A stretch of 64,000 bases of DNA from Levilactobacillus enshiensis (GCF_007115095.1 NZ_SULH01000014.1:18510-82509); one strand, 5' to 3'. Positions 27,038-37,446 are shown, counted from the stretch's first letter. A program made the numbers and translations. Notes: a model not told the origin generated them from the sequence alone.

Positions 27038-28984
27038 TTAAACATCAAGGTCAGCAAAGGTCGCGTTTTCCTCGATAAATTGCCGGCGGGGCGCCACTTT
27101 ATCACCCATCAACATGCTGAAGACTTGATCAGCATTGATGGCGTCTTGCGCGTCGACCCGTAAGAGCCGCCGGTTTTCAGGATCCATGGTCGTTTCCCAA
27201 AGCTGTTCCGCGTCCATTTCCCCTAACCCTTTGTACCGTTGAATCTGTGGTTTCGGTGCAGGGGCCAGCTTGCCGAGTAACTCTTTCAACTCATCGTCAG
27301 AATCCAGGTAACGTTGGAACTTCCCTTGGCGTACCCGGTAAAGTGGTGGGCAGGCAATGTAAACGAACCCGGCATCCAGCAATGGCCGCATGTAACGGTA
27401 GATCAGCGTCAACAACAACGTCCGAATGTGGGCGCCATCGACATCGGCATCAGTCATAATAATCAGCTTATGGTAGTTGGCCTTGGCAACGTCGAAATCG
27501 TCACCAAACCCGGTCCCCATGGCGGTAAACATCGACCGAATTTCTTCATTGGCTAAGATCCGGTCCATTGAGGCCTTCTCCACGTTCAAAATCTTCCCCC
27601 GAATTGGCAAGATGGCTTGTGTCAGCCGCGAACGGCCTTGCTTAGCCGACCCACCGGCGGAATCCCCTTCGACAATAAACAATTCGGAGATTTCGGGGTC
27701 CTTAGACGTGTTATCGGCCAATTTCCCAGGGAGGTTACTGATTTCGAGTCCGCTCTTCTTCCGCGTTACTTCCCGCGCCCGCTTTGCAGCGACCCGCGCT
27801 TTGGAAGCCAGCGTCCCTTTGTCCACAACTTTGCGGGCAATATCCGGGTGCTCCATCAAGTAACGCATGAAGTGGTCGGCAAACGTATGGTCCACGGCCG
27901 TCCGGGCATCGGAGTTCCCTAACTTGGTCTTGGTTTGACCTTCAAATTGTGGGTCCGGGTGCTTGACGGAAACGACCGCCGTTAACCCTTCACGAACGTC
28001 ATCCCCGGTCAGGTTAGGCTCGTTATCCTTCATCAGCTTGTTTTGACGCGCGTAGTCGTTTACGACCCGCGTCAAGGCCCGTTTGAACCCTTCCTCATGC
28101 GTCCCACCTTCGTAGGTGTGGATGTTGTTGGTAAAGGTCAACAGGTTGTTGTGATAATCATCGGTATACTGTAAGGCCACTTCAACGGTGATGCCATTTT
28201 CTTGGCCCTCAACGTAGATTGGTGGTTCGAACAGTGTCGTTTTATTTTCGTTTAAGTAGTCAACGTAGTGGCGAATCCCACCTTCATACAGGAAATCCTC
28301 TTCCGTTGGCTTTTCCGGCCGTTCGTCACGAATCGTGATGCGAAGGCCCTTGTTCAAGAAAGCCAGTTCACGGATCCGGGTGGTCAACGTCTTAATGTCA
28401 AACGTCGTTGTTTCCCGGAAGATATCTGGATCCGGCAGGAAGTGGACGATGGTCCCGTGACGATCTGGATCAAGGCCCTCTTCGGCAACGTACATCGGCG
28501 TCTTGACGTGGCCGTGGTCAAAGGCAATGGCGTAACGCTTGCCCCCCCGAATAACTTGGACTTCCAAGTGGGTCGACAACGCGTTAACGACGGATGCCCC
28601 CACCCCATGAAGACCACCGGAGACTTTGTACCCGCCACCGCCGAATTTACCACCGGCATGCAGGATCGTGTAGACCGTTTCCAAAGCGGGTTTCCCCGTC
28701 TTCTTCTGAATGTCCACAGGAATTCCCCGTCCGTTATCGGTTACGGTGATACTGTTGTCCTTTTCGACCGTCACGTGAATCACATCGGCAAAGCCCGCTA
28801 AGGCCTCATCGATCCCGTTATCAACAATTTCCCAGACCAAATGGTGCAGACCTTGGGCGCTGGTCGAGCCAATGTACATCCCCGGACGCTTCCGGACCGC
28901 TTCCAAGCCTTCTAGGACTTGAATTTGACTGGCATCGTATTCCCGGGCTTGTTCTGCTTTGGTTTCGTGTTCGTAATCAGCCAC
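27038..28984 (-). CDS. gyrB: DNA gyrase subunit B
   Basis: 648 residues. GHKL ATPase motifs [13 protein letters not shown] and [11 protein letters not shown], the transducer domain, then the TOPRIM domain with [13 protein letters not shown] and [13 protein letters not shown] hydrolysis here drives supercoiling. The start is GTG, eight bases after AAAGGAGG, which itself overlaps the end of recF, so recF and gyrB are translationally close. Confidence 0.98.
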   Translation of the reverse strand: MADYEHETKAEQAREYDASQIQVLEGLEAVRKRPGMYIGSTSAQGLHHLVWEIVDNGIDEALAGFADVIHVTVEKDNSITVTDNGRGIPVDIQKKTGKPALETVYTILHAGGKFGGGGYKVSGGLHGVGASVVNALSTHLEVQVIRGGKRYAIAFDHGHVKTPMYVAEEGLDPDRHGTIVHFLPDPDIFRETTTFDIKTLTTRIRELAFLNKGLRITIRDERPEKPTEEDFLYEGGIRHYVDYLNENKTTLFEPPIYVEGQENGITVEVALQYTDDYHNNLLTFTNNIHTYEGGTHEEGFKRALTRVVNDYARQNKLMKDNEPNLTGDDVREGLTAVVSVKHPDPQFEGQTKTKLGNSDARTAVDHTFADHFMRYLMEHPDIARKVVDKGTLASKARVAAKRAREVTRKKSGLEISNLPGKLADNTSKDPEISELFIVEGDSAGGSAKQGRSRLTQAILPIRGKILNVEKASMDRILANEEIRSMFTAMGTGFGDDFDVAKANYHKLIIMTDADVDGAHIRTLLLTLIYRYMRPLLDAGFVYIACPPLYRVRQGKFQRYLDSDDELKELLGKLAPAPKPQIQRYKGLGEMDAEQLWETTMDPENRRLLRVDAQDAINADQVFSMLMGDKVAPRRQFIEENATFADLDV

Positions 28985-28987
28985 TGC

Positions 28988-30142
28988 CTAATCCTCCTTT
29001 GTTGCCGAATCCCCCGTTGCAGGCGATTCATCGGCCACCACGGCCCCGTTTTCGACATGAAAAATGGTTGGGTCCTTGATCAGCTGGCGGGTGATCCCGC
29101 TCAAACTGGTGGTGGTAATAAACGTTTGTACCTTGTCCTGAATCGCCGTCAGTAAATGTGTCTGGCGCGCATCGTCCAGTTCAGAAAGTACGTCATCAAG
29201 TAATAAGACCGGATATTCACCGGTCTCTTCTTTCATCAGGTCAATTTCAGCGAGCTTGACGCTCAACGCCGTGGTCCGCTGTTGTCCCTGCGAGCCAAAC
29301 GTCTGGACGTTCTTGCCGTTGACCTGAAAATGCAGGTCGTCGCGGTGAGGACCAACCAGAGTCGTCCCCTGATAGAGCTCCTTGTCGCGCTGCTTGGTGT
29401 AGAGGGCCGTTAACGCATCGCAAATGGTCTTGGCGTCCGTCAATTGGTCGTCAGGCACCTGCGTCGCGTAGTGGAACGTCAACTCCTCGCGCTGTTGTGA
29501 AATCTCAGCGTGAATCGTCTGGGCCCAGTGCTCAAGCTTCCGTAACATCGTCAGTCGAGCCATGATAATTTCCGCCCCGTAAGCCGCTAATTGATCGGAC
29601 AGGACAGACAAAAAAAGGAGGTCCTTTTTTTGCTTGTGCTGTAAGTCCTTCAAGTAGTGGTTCCGTTGTTTCAATAAGGTCCGATACTGACTGAGGTTAT
29701 AGAGGTAACGGGGATTCATCTGCCCGAATTCCATGTCCATGAAGCGCCGCCGCACAGCGGGAGCACCCTTGACGATGGCTAAATCTTCCGGAGCAAACAG
29801 GATCACGTTGAGCTGTCCCACGTACTGGGAGAGCCGCGCTTGTTCCAAGTGATTGACCTTGGCCCGTTTCCCTTGCCGCGAAAAAGTGAGCTCTAACGGC
29901 ACCGTGCCGGCAGATTTAACCACGCGGCCACTCACCTTGGCCGTTTTGGCCTGCCAATTGACCAGATCATGATCATTGGCGGTTCGGTGACTGCGGGTTA
30001 ACGCCAGCACGTAGATTGCCTCTAATAAATTGGTCTTGCCCTGCGCATTTTCCCCCAATAAGACGTTGATCCCTTGACCTAACTGAAGATCCGCGTCCTG
30101 GTAATTACGAAAATGCTGCAGCTGCAACTCTTGCAAATACAT
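28988..30142 (-). CDS. recF: DNA replication and repair protein RecF
   Basis: 384 residues. SMC-like ATPase with Walker [11 protein letters not shown] near residue 30, signature segment [17 protein letters not shown] and Walker [14 protein letters not shown]. It loads RecA at gaps together with RecO and RecR. Its ATG overlaps the yaaA stop by one base (TAATG), indicating coupling. Confidence 0.96.
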   Translation of the reverse strand: MYLQELQLQHFRNYQDADLQLGQGINVLLGENAQGKTNLLEAIYVLALTRSHRTANDHDLVNWQAKTAKVSGRVVKSAGTVPLELTFSRQGKRAKVNHLEQARLSQYVGQLNVILFAPEDLAIVKGAPAVRRRFMDMEFGQMNPRYLYNLSQYRTLLKQRNHYLKDLQHKQKKDLLFLSVLSDQLAAYGAEIIMARLTMLRKLEHWAQTIHAEISQQREELTFHYATQVPDDQLTDAKTICDALTALYTKQRDKELYQGTTLVGPHRDDLHFQVNGKNVQTFGSQGQQRTTALSVKLAEIDLMKEETGEYPVLLLDDVLSELDDARQTHLLTAIQDKVQTFITTTSLSGITRQLIKDPTIFHVENGAVVADESPATGDSATKED

Positions 30143-30369
30143 TATTCACCCTGCTTTGAGCGTATAACAAACGAGCCTGCATCAGGAACATCCACCGTAT
30201 CGTTAGGATACAGCTTACGACCCCGTCGATCATCTGGCTCGTCGTTGACCTTCACGGTGTTTTCCCGCAAATACCACTTGGCTTGACCGCCAGTACTGAT
30301 AACGGCTTCTTCCTTGAGCATCTGGCCCAAAGTGATGTAGGGCGTGTCAATGAAAACTTCTTTTTTCAC
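30142..30369 (-). CDS. yaaA: S4-domain RNA-binding protein YaaA
   Basis: 75 residues; the S4 motif is [46 protein letters not shown]. It normally sits between dnaN and recF. GTG start preceded by AAGGGG. RNA binding is inferred from the fold; its exact role is not settled in the family. Confidence 0.9.
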   Translation of the reverse strand: MKKEVFIDTPYITLGQMLKEEAVISTGGQAKWYLRENTVKVNDEPDDRRGRKLYPNDTVDVPDAGSFVIRSKQGE

Positions 30370-30398
30370 AATTTCACCCCTTAATTTTCTTCTCTTAT

Positions 30399-30427
30399 AT
30401 TATACCGCTTTTTACGGCAAAGGTACA
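30399..30427 (-). promoter_or_regulatory. Probable promoter of yaaA-recF-gyrB-gyrA
   Basis: TATAAT on the minus strand at 30399-30404 with a weak -35 (TGTACC) 17 bases upstream. The dnaN terminator before it means this operon needs its own promoter. Confidence 0.5.
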
Positions 30428-30906
30428 GATTAACCACCTTATTTTTGCGTTCTCAGCCAATCTGACCCCTTCCTGATATTTTTGGTAAAAATGCTGTAAA
30501 TTTGCTCAGAATTAAAATAAGCGGCATTCTGGCGAAAAACGGCTGTTTTTGACCACAAAGTCAGCAATCATCCGATTTTCCTGAAAATCAGCTGCCATGT
30601 GCGCACGCAAGTAACGAATTTCGTCCCAGATTTTACGTAGTTTTCACGAGTGCGGCGCGAAATGAAGGCGGTGAGAGCTAACCGTTTATTTATCACGGCA
30701 ATGGCGCGTGGGACAAAAGGCGGTTAGTCAATGAGCATGAACGGCGTGTTTACGTTTTGGGTAAACATCTTCAAAACTGACGGTCCCTAACCGGCTATCG
30801 AAAAATAACGGAACGTGGTTTTGGCAGCACGTGTCGCCGGTGACAGCTTGTGGTGCTTATGCTTTCCCCGAAAGTTATCCACAGTCGGCCACTTAAAAAT
30901 TGCCGC

Positions 30907-30946
30907 AAAAAAACGCCCCCGCGTGACACTCGCGAAAGGCGTTTTT
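30907..30946 (-). terminator. Terminator of dnaN
   Basis: On the minus strand AAAAACGCC / GGCGTTTTTTT around a GC-rich inner stem (CGCGAGTGTCACGCG), directly after dnaN. Confidence 0.8.
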
Positions 30947-30965
30947 CATTTTCGTTAAAACCAGC

Positions 30966-32105
30966 TTAGAACGTCCGCACTGGCGTGATCAGTTGAATAA
31001 AGTTACTGGTATCTTCCGTTGGTACCAACGTAAATGGCCGCAACGCAGAGGTGAAGGCCACCCGAATCGTCGCTTGACCAAACGACCGTAGCGCATCCTT
31101 CATGTAGTCAGGGTTAAACGAAATTTCGAGGTCATCCCCCGTCAATTCCTTAGGCGCCAGGTCTTCTTCAACGTTCCCGACATCGGGGGAGTTACTGAAG
31201 ATGGTGACGTGGTTGTCAGCTGGCGTCAACGTCAGCTTAACCACGTTATTGCGGGATTCATGCGACAACAGTGAGGCCCGTTCAACAGCTGCCAGCAATT
31301 CTGGCGCTTCGAATTCGACCGTGGTTGAAGCTTCCTTAGGGATCAACCGGGACGTATCTGGGTAATTCCCTTCCAGTAAGCGGGAGTAGAACGACGTGTC
31401 ACCGAGTAAGAAGAGCACTTGGTTTTCGGAGAACTGCATCTTCACATCGCTATCATCGTCGCCGATCATTCGGGACAGTTCGGTCAAACTCTTCCCTGGA
31501 ATGATCACGTCAAACGTGGCATTGCTAGGCGTTGGGAGTTCGATTTGTCGTTGACTCAACCGGTGACTATCCGTGGCGACCGCCAAGAATTGGTTGTCCG
31601 CTAAGACAAAGTGGACCCCGGTTAAGATTGGCCGACTCTCTTGATTGGAAACGGCAATAACCGTTTGGCTGATCAATTCCTTGAAGACGGCGCCAGAAAG
31701 GACAACGGAATCTGCGGCATCGATCTCTGGTAAATGGGGATAGTTGTTGGCGTCTTGCCCGTTGATGTTAAAGGAAGCCGCCCCGGAAGTGATTTCGGTT
31801 TGGAACCCATCTTTAACCGTCACGGTCAGTTCGCTTTCAGGTAACTTCTTAACGATTTCACCAAAGAAACGAGCGGTTAAGACGATTGAACCTGGTTCAT
31901 CGATCGACAAACCGATATCGGGATCGTCTGCTTTGATCAACGTTTCAATTGAGATGTCGGCGTTGGACCCGGTTAGTAATAACCCAGCGTCACTGGCAAC
32001 GATCTTTAATCCCGTCAATATGGGGATGGTCGTTTTGGATGAGATAGCCCGGGAGACATTGTTCAGTTCTTTAATGAACGCTGCCCGGTTGATGGTGAAT
32101 TTCAT
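30966..32105 (-). CDS. dnaN: DNA polymerase III beta subunit (sliding clamp)
   Basis: 379 residues, normal for the family. MKFTINRAAFIKELNNVSRA, the central INGQDANNYPHLPEI and the C-terminal LVPTEDTSNFIQLITPVRTF are clamp signatures. It forms the ring that tethers the replicase. GAAGGAG precedes the ATG. Downstream of dnaA with DnaA boxes between them. Confidence 0.97.
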   Translation of the reverse strand: MKFTINRAAFIKELNNVSRAISSKTTIPILTGLKIVASDAGLLLTGSNADISIETLIKADDPDIGLSIDEPGSIVLTARFFGEIVKKLPESELTVTVKDGFQTEITSGAASFNINGQDANNYPHLPEIDAADSVVLSGAVFKELISQTVIAVSNQESRPILTGVHFVLADNQFLAVATDSHRLSQRQIELPTPSNATFDVIIPGKSLTELSRMIGDDDSDVKMQFSENQVLFLLGDTSFYSRLLEGNYPDTSRLIPKEASTTVEFEAPELLAAVERASLLSHESRNNVVKLTLTPADNHVTIFSNSPDVGNVEEDLAPKELTGDDLEISFNPDYMKDALRSFGQATIRVAFTSALRPFTLVPTEDTSNFIQLITPVRTF

Positions 32106-32422
32106 AGTTTGAACACTCCTTCGTGTGGTGCGCTATTTACTTAATTAAAAGAAAAAGACAGTAGCCGTAGTAGAGCGGTGTATTCTGTGGATAACTTTGA
32201 AGAAGGCCTTGTGTTACTAGCTTTTCCACCTGTGGATAACTTGTGGATAACTTTTAGCCTTTTTCTTTTTTATCCACACCTCAACTTTCTCCGTTGGTGT
32301 TCCGCCCGAGGAAAATCGGAGAAATCACCGTGCTAGCTTAATTTTATCATACGCCAGTTCGTCACAAAAAGATCGCCGCGAGCCCGTCTCGGTTAACCTT
32401 AGAGACCCGGACGATTCTTTGT
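32106..32422. other. oriC, dnaA-dnaN side: DnaA-box cluster and AT-rich region
   Basis: Four perfect DnaA boxes: TGTGGATAA at 32186-32194, 32231-32239 and 32242-32250, and TTATCCACA at 32270-32278. The last two flank an AT-rich pyrimidine stretch (CTTTTAGCCTTTTTC). This corresponds to the dnaA-dnaN half of a bipartite Firmicutes origin, where unwinding usually happens. Confidence 0.85.
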
Positions 32423-33781
32423 TTATTGCTTCAACTCGTTGCGGAGGTTCTCGATATCTTTTTGGAGTTCGGGGTCCGTTTTGAGCGAAGCTGCAATCTT
32501 GTCGTAGGCGTGAATGACCGTGGTATGGTCCTTACCGCCAAATTCGTTCCCGATTCGCGGCAAGGAAGCTTCCGTCAGTTCTCGCGACAGGTACATGGCG
32601 ATCTGCCGGGGCATGACGATCATTTTCTTGCGTTTCTTGCCCTTAAGGTCCTTTAGGGACACGTGGAAGTAGTCGGCCACCCGGTTTTGAATCACGGGGA
32701 TCGTCACAGCATCACTGGCGTTGATCAGATTCAAACTCTTGAGTGCTTCGGCGGCGAGATCAGTCGTGATCGGCTGACGCATCAGCTGATGGTAAGCTTG
32801 CACGCGGGCCAAGGCCCCTTCGAGTTCACGGACGTTAGAGTCGATCTGCCCGGCGATGTAGCTCAAGGTGTCGTCGGGGATGTCGATCTGATCGGCGTCC
32901 GCTTTGTTTCTAAGAATGGCGATTCGCGTCTCCAAGTCTGGTGGCGTGATATCAACCGAAAGACCCCAGACAAACCGCGAAACTAAACGGTCTTGCAGCT
33001 TAGGAATCTCATTTGGTAGCCGGTCGGACGTCAACACGATTTGCTTGTTGTCGTCGTAGAGGGCATTAAATGTATGGAAGAACTCTTCTTGCGTTCCTTC
33101 CTTATTAGCGAAGAACTGAATATCATCGACTAGCAGCAGATCAACGTTACGGTATTCCTGACGGAACTGCTCCTGCGTCCGGGTTTGAATCGCATTAATA
33201 AAGTCATTCGTGAAGGCCTCGCTGGTGACGTATTTGATCTTGGTGTCCGGATGAGCTTCAAGCATTTTATTGCCGATCGCGTGCATCAAGTGGGTCTTAC
33301 CCAACCCAACGCCACCATAGAAGAAGAGTGGATTATACATCTTCCCCGGTTCTTCAGAGACGACCAAGGCCGCAGCATGGGCCATTTGGTTCCCTTTGCC
33401 GATGACGAAAGTATCAAACGTGTAGCGGGGATTCAAGGCCGTTTCTTTCATAAAAGTTGGCGTTGGTTCCGCCATAGTCGTGGCGTCTAGCGTGCCGGCT
33501 TTGGCTTTAAGCGTGGCTTGTTGCTGGCGCTCGCCTTCTAGAATGAGATCAGGCTGAATATCTTCGTGAGTGGTTTGGTATGCGTATTCGATTAATTGCT
33601 GGTCCAAATGTTGGTTATTCCAGTAATCGCGATGCAGGGGTGATGGAAGTTCCAAAGTTAATTTGTTGCCGATTAAAGAGATCGGCTTGGCTGTTTCAAT
33701 CCAAGTTGAATAGGTCGTTGGTGCGTAGTTGGCCTTGAACAACTGTTGGATGTCAGCCCACAAATCTGACATTTCTGGCAC
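32423..33781 (-). CDS. dnaA: Chromosomal replication initiator DnaA
   Basis: 452 residues. Domain I (about 1-85), AAA+ domain with Walker [11 protein letters not shown] and Walker [10 protein letters not shown], and the C-terminal helix-turn-helix with the DnaA signature [20 protein letters not shown]. It binds DnaA boxes and melts the origin. The GTG at 33781 lies eight bases after AGGGGG and is preferred; the in-frame ATG three codons later is too far. DnaA boxes upstream suggest autoregulation. Confidence 0.98.
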   Translation of the reverse strand: MPEMSDLWADIQQLFKANYAPTTYSTWIETAKPISLIGNKLTLELPSPLHRDYWNNQHLDQQLIEYAYQTTHEDIQPDLILEGERQQQATLKAKAGTLDATTMAEPTPTFMKETALNPRYTFDTFVIGKGNQMAHAAALVVSEEPGKMYNPLFFYGGVGLGKTHLMHAIGNKMLEAHPDTKIKYVTSEAFTNDFINAIQTRTQEQFRQEYRNVDLLLVDDIQFFANKEGTQEEFFHTFNALYDDNKQIVLTSDRLPNEIPKLQDRLVSRFVWGLSVDITPPDLETRIAILRNKADADQIDIPDDTLSYIAGQIDSNVRELEGALARVQAYHQLMRQPITTDLAAEALKSLNLINASDAVTIPVIQNRVADYFHVSLKDLKGKKRKKMIVMPRQIAMYLSRELTEASLPRIGNEFGGKDHTTVIHAYDKIAASLKTDPELQKDIENLRNELKQ

Positions 33782-34322
33782 TGAGATATCCCCCTATTTT
33801 TAGTTTACAAACTCATTTATCCATTGGGAGTATGACCCCCAAAAAGAAAACGTACATTCAGTGTAGCATGAAGGAAAAAAGTTTTCCACAGGCTATTATG
33901 GGGTGTGCATAATTGTTTCACAGGAAGTGGAAAGAGTTATCCACAGGGTAGTCAAAAACGGTGGATAACTTTTGAACAAACCAGTTATGCACAGGGCACG
34001 GTGGACTAAAAACGTGATAGCAACAAGTGTTTCACAAGTTATCCACAGAATTAACAAAGCTTGATTTCTTGAAATTAACAGTCTGTGGAACAGTGGATAA
34101 CCCAGTTAGCAAGTCGCGAATAACTTTTTTGAAATCTTCGAGTTATCCACAGGCTAAGTGCATGAAACAAATTTATCTGGGTACAACTTTTTCTTGGAAA
34201 TTTAAAGTTGCTGTTTCAATTTGGCGGTTTTTATGATAGTATATTCAGGAAATGCATTTAGTATTTGTCTGGCACTGTCAGATGAAAAATAAATAGTCAT
34301 CGTTAAGAGAGGAGAACTTACC
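33782..34322. other. oriC, rpmH-dnaA side: DnaA-box cluster
   Basis: Perfect boxes TTATCCACA at 33937-33945, 34039-34047 and 34143-34151. Near matches are TTATGCACA (33985-33993), GTGGATAA (33961-33968, preceded by G) and AGTGGATAA (34092-34100). Spacing between perfect boxes is close to 103 bases. This is the second half of the bipartite origin, between the divergent dnaA and rpmH genes. Confidence 0.85.
34214..34242 (+). promoter_or_regulatory. Promoter of rpmH-rnpA
   Basis: TTTCAA, 17-base spacer, TAGTAT with an extended TG one base before the -10. It lies 80 bases before rpmH. Confidence 0.55.
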
Positions 34323-34457
34323 ATGAAACGTACTTTCCAACCAAAGAAACGTCACCGTTCACGTGTCCACGGCTTCCGCAAGCGCATGAGCACTAGCAAT
34401 GGCCGTCAAGTATTAGCACGTCGCCGTCAAAAGGGACGTAAAGTATTGTCTGCATAG
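34323..34457 (+). CDS. rpmH: 50S ribosomal protein L34
   Basis: 44 residues, starting [20 protein letters not shown] and continuing [20 protein letters not shown], the standard L34. It is extremely basic. GAGAGGAG precedes the ATG. It is followed by a weak terminator and then rnpA, the universal arrangement next to dnaA. Confidence 0.98.
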   Translation: MKRTFQPKKRHRSRVHGFRKRMSTSNGRQVLARRRQKGRKVLSA

Positions 34458-34484
34458 GCCGCTGATGGTTCAGTGGTCTTTTTA
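34457..34484 (+). terminator. Attenuating terminator between rpmH and rnpA
   Basis: GGCC-GCTGA pairs with TCAGT-GGTC, then TTTTTATTTT. It begins at the rpmH stop, and probably lowers rnpA expression relative to L34. Confidence 0.6.
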
Positions 34485-34557
34485 TTTTATCTGCGGCGTG
34501 ACTGGGACACCAATTCCCCGCGGACTGAAAAATAGTTGAGAATTTTGGAGATGCACC

Positions 34558-34914
34558 ATGCGAAAATCTTACCGCATTAAGAAAGAAGCGGAATTTCAGC
34601 AGGTCTTTGAAACCAGGAATTCAGTCGCTAATCGGCAATTCGTGGTGTATTCAATGGAAAAACCAGATCAGCCGCACTTCCGGGTCGGCATTTCTGTTGG
34701 GAAAAAGATTGGTAACGCCGTTCACCGTAACTGGGTGAAGCGCCGAATTCGTCAGAGCTTGCTCGAGTTGAAGCCCTATTTGAAACAAGATGTGGACTTC
34801 CTGGTCATTGCTCGGCCTCGTGCGGATGGTATTGCCATGCCCGATGCGAAACGCAGCCTAGTGCACGTGTTGAAGCTGGCTAAATTGCTGGATTCTAGCT
34901 ATAGCGAGGAATAA
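34558..34914 (+). CDS. rnpA: Ribonuclease P protein component
   Basis: 118 residues, beginning [16 protein letters not shown], with the RNR-type motif [18 protein letters not shown] and the ending typical of RnpA. It assists the RNase P RNA in maturing tRNA 5' ends. The RNA gene is not in this window. Two bases separate it from yidC. Confidence 0.96.
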   Translation: MRKSYRIKKEAEFQQVFETRNSVANRQFVVYSMEKPDQPHFRVGISVGKKIGNAVHRNWVKRRIRQSLLELKPYLKQDVDFLVIARPRADGIAMPDAKRSLVHVLKLAKLLDSSYSEE

Positions 34915-34916
34915 AC

Positions 34917-35759
34917 GTGAAAAACGTGAAAAAGTACAAACGCACCCTACTGATGCTGGGCATTGTGGGTTTAGTGTTCATCCTTTCCGCTTGTAGCAAT
35001 AAGCCAATCACGAATCAAAGCACCGGGATCTGGGACGGCTTGATCGTTCTGAACTTCTCGCGGGCGATCATCTGGTTGGCCCATTTCTTCGGTGATAGTT
35101 ACGGGATCGGGATCATCATCTTTACGATCATCATCCGGATCATCTTGCTACCACTGATGATCTTCCAAACGCGCAGCATGCGGAAGACCCAAGAGGTTCA
35201 ACCCCAATTAAAAGCATTACAGAAAAAGTATTCGTCTAAAGACAGAGAAACGATGGCCAAGCTTCAGTCAGAACAGCAAAAGCTGTACTCTGAAGCCGGC
35301 ATCAATCCAATGATGGGTTGTTTACCAGCCTTGGTCCAATTGCCCATTATCTGGGCACTGTACCAAGCCATCTGGCGGACGGCCGTTCTGCGGTCTGGGA
35401 CTTTCTTATGGTTGCAACTTGGCCACAAGGACCCGTACTTCGTCTTACCAATCTTGGCAGCCTTAGCCACGTTCCTGAGTTCGTGGTTAACGACGAAGTC
35501 CGCCCCAGAGACGAACTCCATGAACACGATGATGATCGTCGGGATGCCCGTGGTGGTCTTCTTTACCGCCATGAACGTTGCCTCATCACTGTCGTTGTAC
35601 TGGACGGTTTCTTATGTCTTCCAGGTCGGCCAAACCCTATTGATTCAAAATCCGTGGAAAATTCAAGCGGAACGCGATAAAAAGGAAAAGGTCAAAGCTG
35701 AACACGAACGTATTGTGAAAAAAGCAATGCGGCGTGCTAAGCAAAGTAAACGTAAATAA
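34917..35759 (+). CDS. yidC: Membrane protein insertase YidC/OxaA
   Basis: 280 residues. A lipoprotein signal with lipobox LSAC (Cys about 26) precedes five membrane helices; the cytoplasmic loop QTRSMRKTQEVQPQLKALQKKYSSKDRETMAKLQSEQQKLY and NPMMGCLPALVQLPIIWALY are hallmarks. The tail is basic, as in ribosome-binding YidC homologues. GTG start two bases after rnpA. It inserts membrane proteins alone or with Sec. Confidence 0.95.
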   Translation: MKNVKKYKRTLLMLGIVGLVFILSACSNKPITNQSTGIWDGLIVLNFSRAIIWLAHFFGDSYGIGIIIFTIIIRIILLPLMIFQTRSMRKTQEVQPQLKALQKKYSSKDRETMAKLQSEQQKLYSEAGINPMMGCLPALVQLPIIWALYQAIWRTAVLRSGTFLWLQLGHKDPYFVLPILAALATFLSSWLTTKSAPETNSMNTMMIVGMPVVVFFTAMNVASSLSLYWTVSYVFQVGQTLLIQNPWKIQAERDKKEKVKAEHERIVKKAMRRAKQSKRK

Positions 35760-35780
35760 CACCTAAAAAATGCATTTCTC

Positions 35781-35811
35781 GCCGCTCGGATCAGTCCGGG
35801 CGGCTTTTTTT
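35781..35811 (+). terminator. Terminator of rpmH-rnpA-yidC
   Basis: GCCGCTCGGA / TCCGGGCGGC with a four-base loop, then seven T. Confidence 0.85.
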
Positions 35812-35892
35812 GTGGCTAGCTAAAGGTCGGAAAATAGTTATAACACTTGGTAGCGTAGGGATTCGGTACGCAATCTTAGCTAAAATGTCCGC

Positions 35893-36060
35893 CTTACCGT
35901 TCACCAAATTTGGACCGGAACGCGGTGGGGAGGACGGTCAAAGCCTGAGAAGCGGTCTTTGACCTCGCTTTAAGCCAGAAGATCACTGTCTCAGAGACGC
36001 CATTTTCCAAGAAAATCACTTGGAAAATCCCACGGCTGGGGCCAAATTTGGTTCACTCAC
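35893..36060. repeat. MITE-like structured intergenic element
   Basis: Bounded by near-inverted copies: TTCACCAAATTTGG on the left (palindrome at 35904-35913) and CCAAATTTGGTTCAC on the right (36042-36051). Inside are two perfect stems, GGTCAAAG / CTTTGACC (35936-35964) and ATTTTCCAAG / CTTGGAAAAT (36002-36028). No reading frame. Confidence 0.45.
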
Positions 36061-36555
36061 GGCTACTTAGGTTGGTGACACTTAGGCTAGCCAACCATGG
36101 TAGTCTCGGTGGTACGTTAAGCTGGCAGTGATTGGAACCAACGTAGCCGTGGCCACAAGGGGTCACATATGCCGGAGTCTAGGTGATAGTTCCAGCGATC
36201 TAAGTGATGACCATCATTGTCATCTATGGCGGACCACCTGTTCTGCAGATTCAACTGGTAGTTGCTAATTAAAAAAACAATCGTAATGCTGTGGTATCGT
36301 AACCATCACTTCCTTCCAATCTTGGCTAACCTGCTGGTTTATCGTTGGCTAGAGTTGCCTCATGCACGGCAACTTAACCAAAGTTAGTCTACTAGAATCA
36401 ACAGGACTTTTCCGGTTGCAGTGGCAGCTGACAGGGTTACTAACGAAATTTATGACGAGATTGGTGCACGAAAGCTCTGTCTTTAAGGGATTCTTACGAG
36501 TTGGGGGTAGAGAATTCTGCATTTTTAATCGGATTGCTCAGTGCCCAGCGGCCGT

Positions 36556-36566
36556 TATGGTATACT
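36556..36566 (+). promoter_or_regulatory. Extended -10 promoter of jag
   Basis: TGGTATACT: TG one base before TATACT (36561-36566), about 35 bases before the jag start. No good -35. Confidence 0.55.
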
Positions 36567-36600
36567 AAAATTTAGCGAATAGACACGGGAGGAATAAACG

Positions 36601-37383
36601 ATGACGATCTTTACGGGGAAAACGGAAGCAGCGGCGATCGAAGCGGGACTAGCCGCGTTGAACAGCCGTCGTGACCAAGTGATTACGAAGGTGGTCACAG
36701 CGCCACGTAAGGGTTTGTTTGGCATCGGTCGGCGGGATGCCATGGTCGACGTGGTCTTAAAACCGGTTGCGGCAGCTAGTGAGGCGGCCAAACAACCAGT
36801 GGCTGCGAAAGCAAGTCGGACCACTGCCGAGCCAGCATCAGCGGCAAAGTCTACACCAACAGCGGTGGCAACCAAGCCAACGGACCAACCTGCCGAACCA
36901 ACAGTGACCCCTGAGGAACGTCGTGAACAGCGCGAGGCGGCCGTTGACGCCGTTCAGGATTACCTGGCAAATATCGTGGAACAACTGGGCATTGATGCGA
37001 CGTTAGACGTTGAGAACACGGCTCACCGGCAAGTTCGCCTGGAATTTACCACGGATAAGGAAGGCTTGCTGATCGGGAAACATGGCCGGACCATCAATGC
37101 TTTGCAGAGTCTGGGACAGTTGTTCTTGAACCACCATGGCGCTGCGCATGTCGACCTAGAACTGGACGTGGCGGGTTACCGCGAGCGGCGGGCAGCCACG
37201 TTGGTCCGTTTGGCGGAAAGTACCGCGCGAGAAGTTGTGGCGACCGGCAAGCCAATCTATTTGGATCCGATGCCATCATTTGAGCGCAAGCAGATTCACG
37301 CGGTCTTGGCAAAGAACCGTCACGTCACGACGTATTCGGCTGGTAAAGAGCCGCACCGCGCCGTTGTGATCGAACCAGCATAG
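36601..37383 (+). CDS. jag: RNA-binding protein Jag/KhpB (EloR)
   Basis: 260 residues. Jag-N domain (about 1-52: TIFTGKTEAAAIEAGLAAL, KGLFGIGRRDAMV), an Ala/Thr/Pro-rich linker, a KH domain with LIGKHGRTINALQSL, and an R3H domain with RLAESTAREVV and MPSFERKQIHAVLAKNRHVTTYSAGKEPHR. With KhpA it binds RNA and influences cell elongation. GGGAGG precedes the ATG. Usually cotranscribed with yidC, but here separated by a terminator and a long spacer. Confidence 0.93.
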   Translation: MTIFTGKTEAAAIEAGLAALNSRRDQVITKVVTAPRKGLFGIGRRDAMVDVVLKPVAAASEAAKQPVAAKASRTTAEPASAAKSTPTAVATKPTDQPAEPTVTPEERREQREAAVDAVQDYLANIVEQLGIDATLDVENTAHRQVRLEFTTDKEGLLIGKHGRTINALQSLGQLFLNHHGAAHVDLELDVAGYRERRAATLVRLAESTAREVVATGKPIYLDPMPSFERKQIHAVLAKNRHVTTYSAGKEPHRAVVIEPA

Positions 37384-37390
37384 TTTCCGT

Positions 37391-37419
37391 TTGACAAAAC
37401 GACCGATTGCCCTTATAGT
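37391..37419 (+). promoter_or_regulatory. Promoter of mnmE-mnmG
   Basis: TTGACA, 17-base spacer, TATAGT: a near-consensus promoter just after jag. It gives a leader of about 190 bases before mnmE. Confidence 0.75.
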
Positions 37420-37446
37420 GAAGACAATCATTCTTATCAAGTTTAT

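Larger units (their letters stand above)
30370..30965. other. Spacer between dnaN and yaaA
   Basis: Nearly 600 bases without a supported gene, long for this position. It contains a good minus-strand -10 (TATAAT, 30399-30404) for yaaA-recF-gyrBA, an inverted repeat GTTTAC / GTAAAC (30748-30766), a perfect DnaA box TTATCCACA (30875-30883) and the dnaN terminator (30907-30946). Confidence 0.6.
35812..36600. other. Long yidC-jag spacer
   Basis: Nearly 790 bases with no supported gene, where yidC and jag are usually adjacent. It contains a MITE-like structured element (35893-36060), an otherwise unremarkable stretch, and an extended -10 promoter before jag. A 68-codon frame at 36362-36568 has no ribosome-binding site and no family resemblance. 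Confidence 0.5.

Noticed and set aside
36362-36568. 68-codon frame in the yidC-jag spacer
   Set aside because: No ribosome-binding site, no family resemblance, and it runs into the jag promoter.
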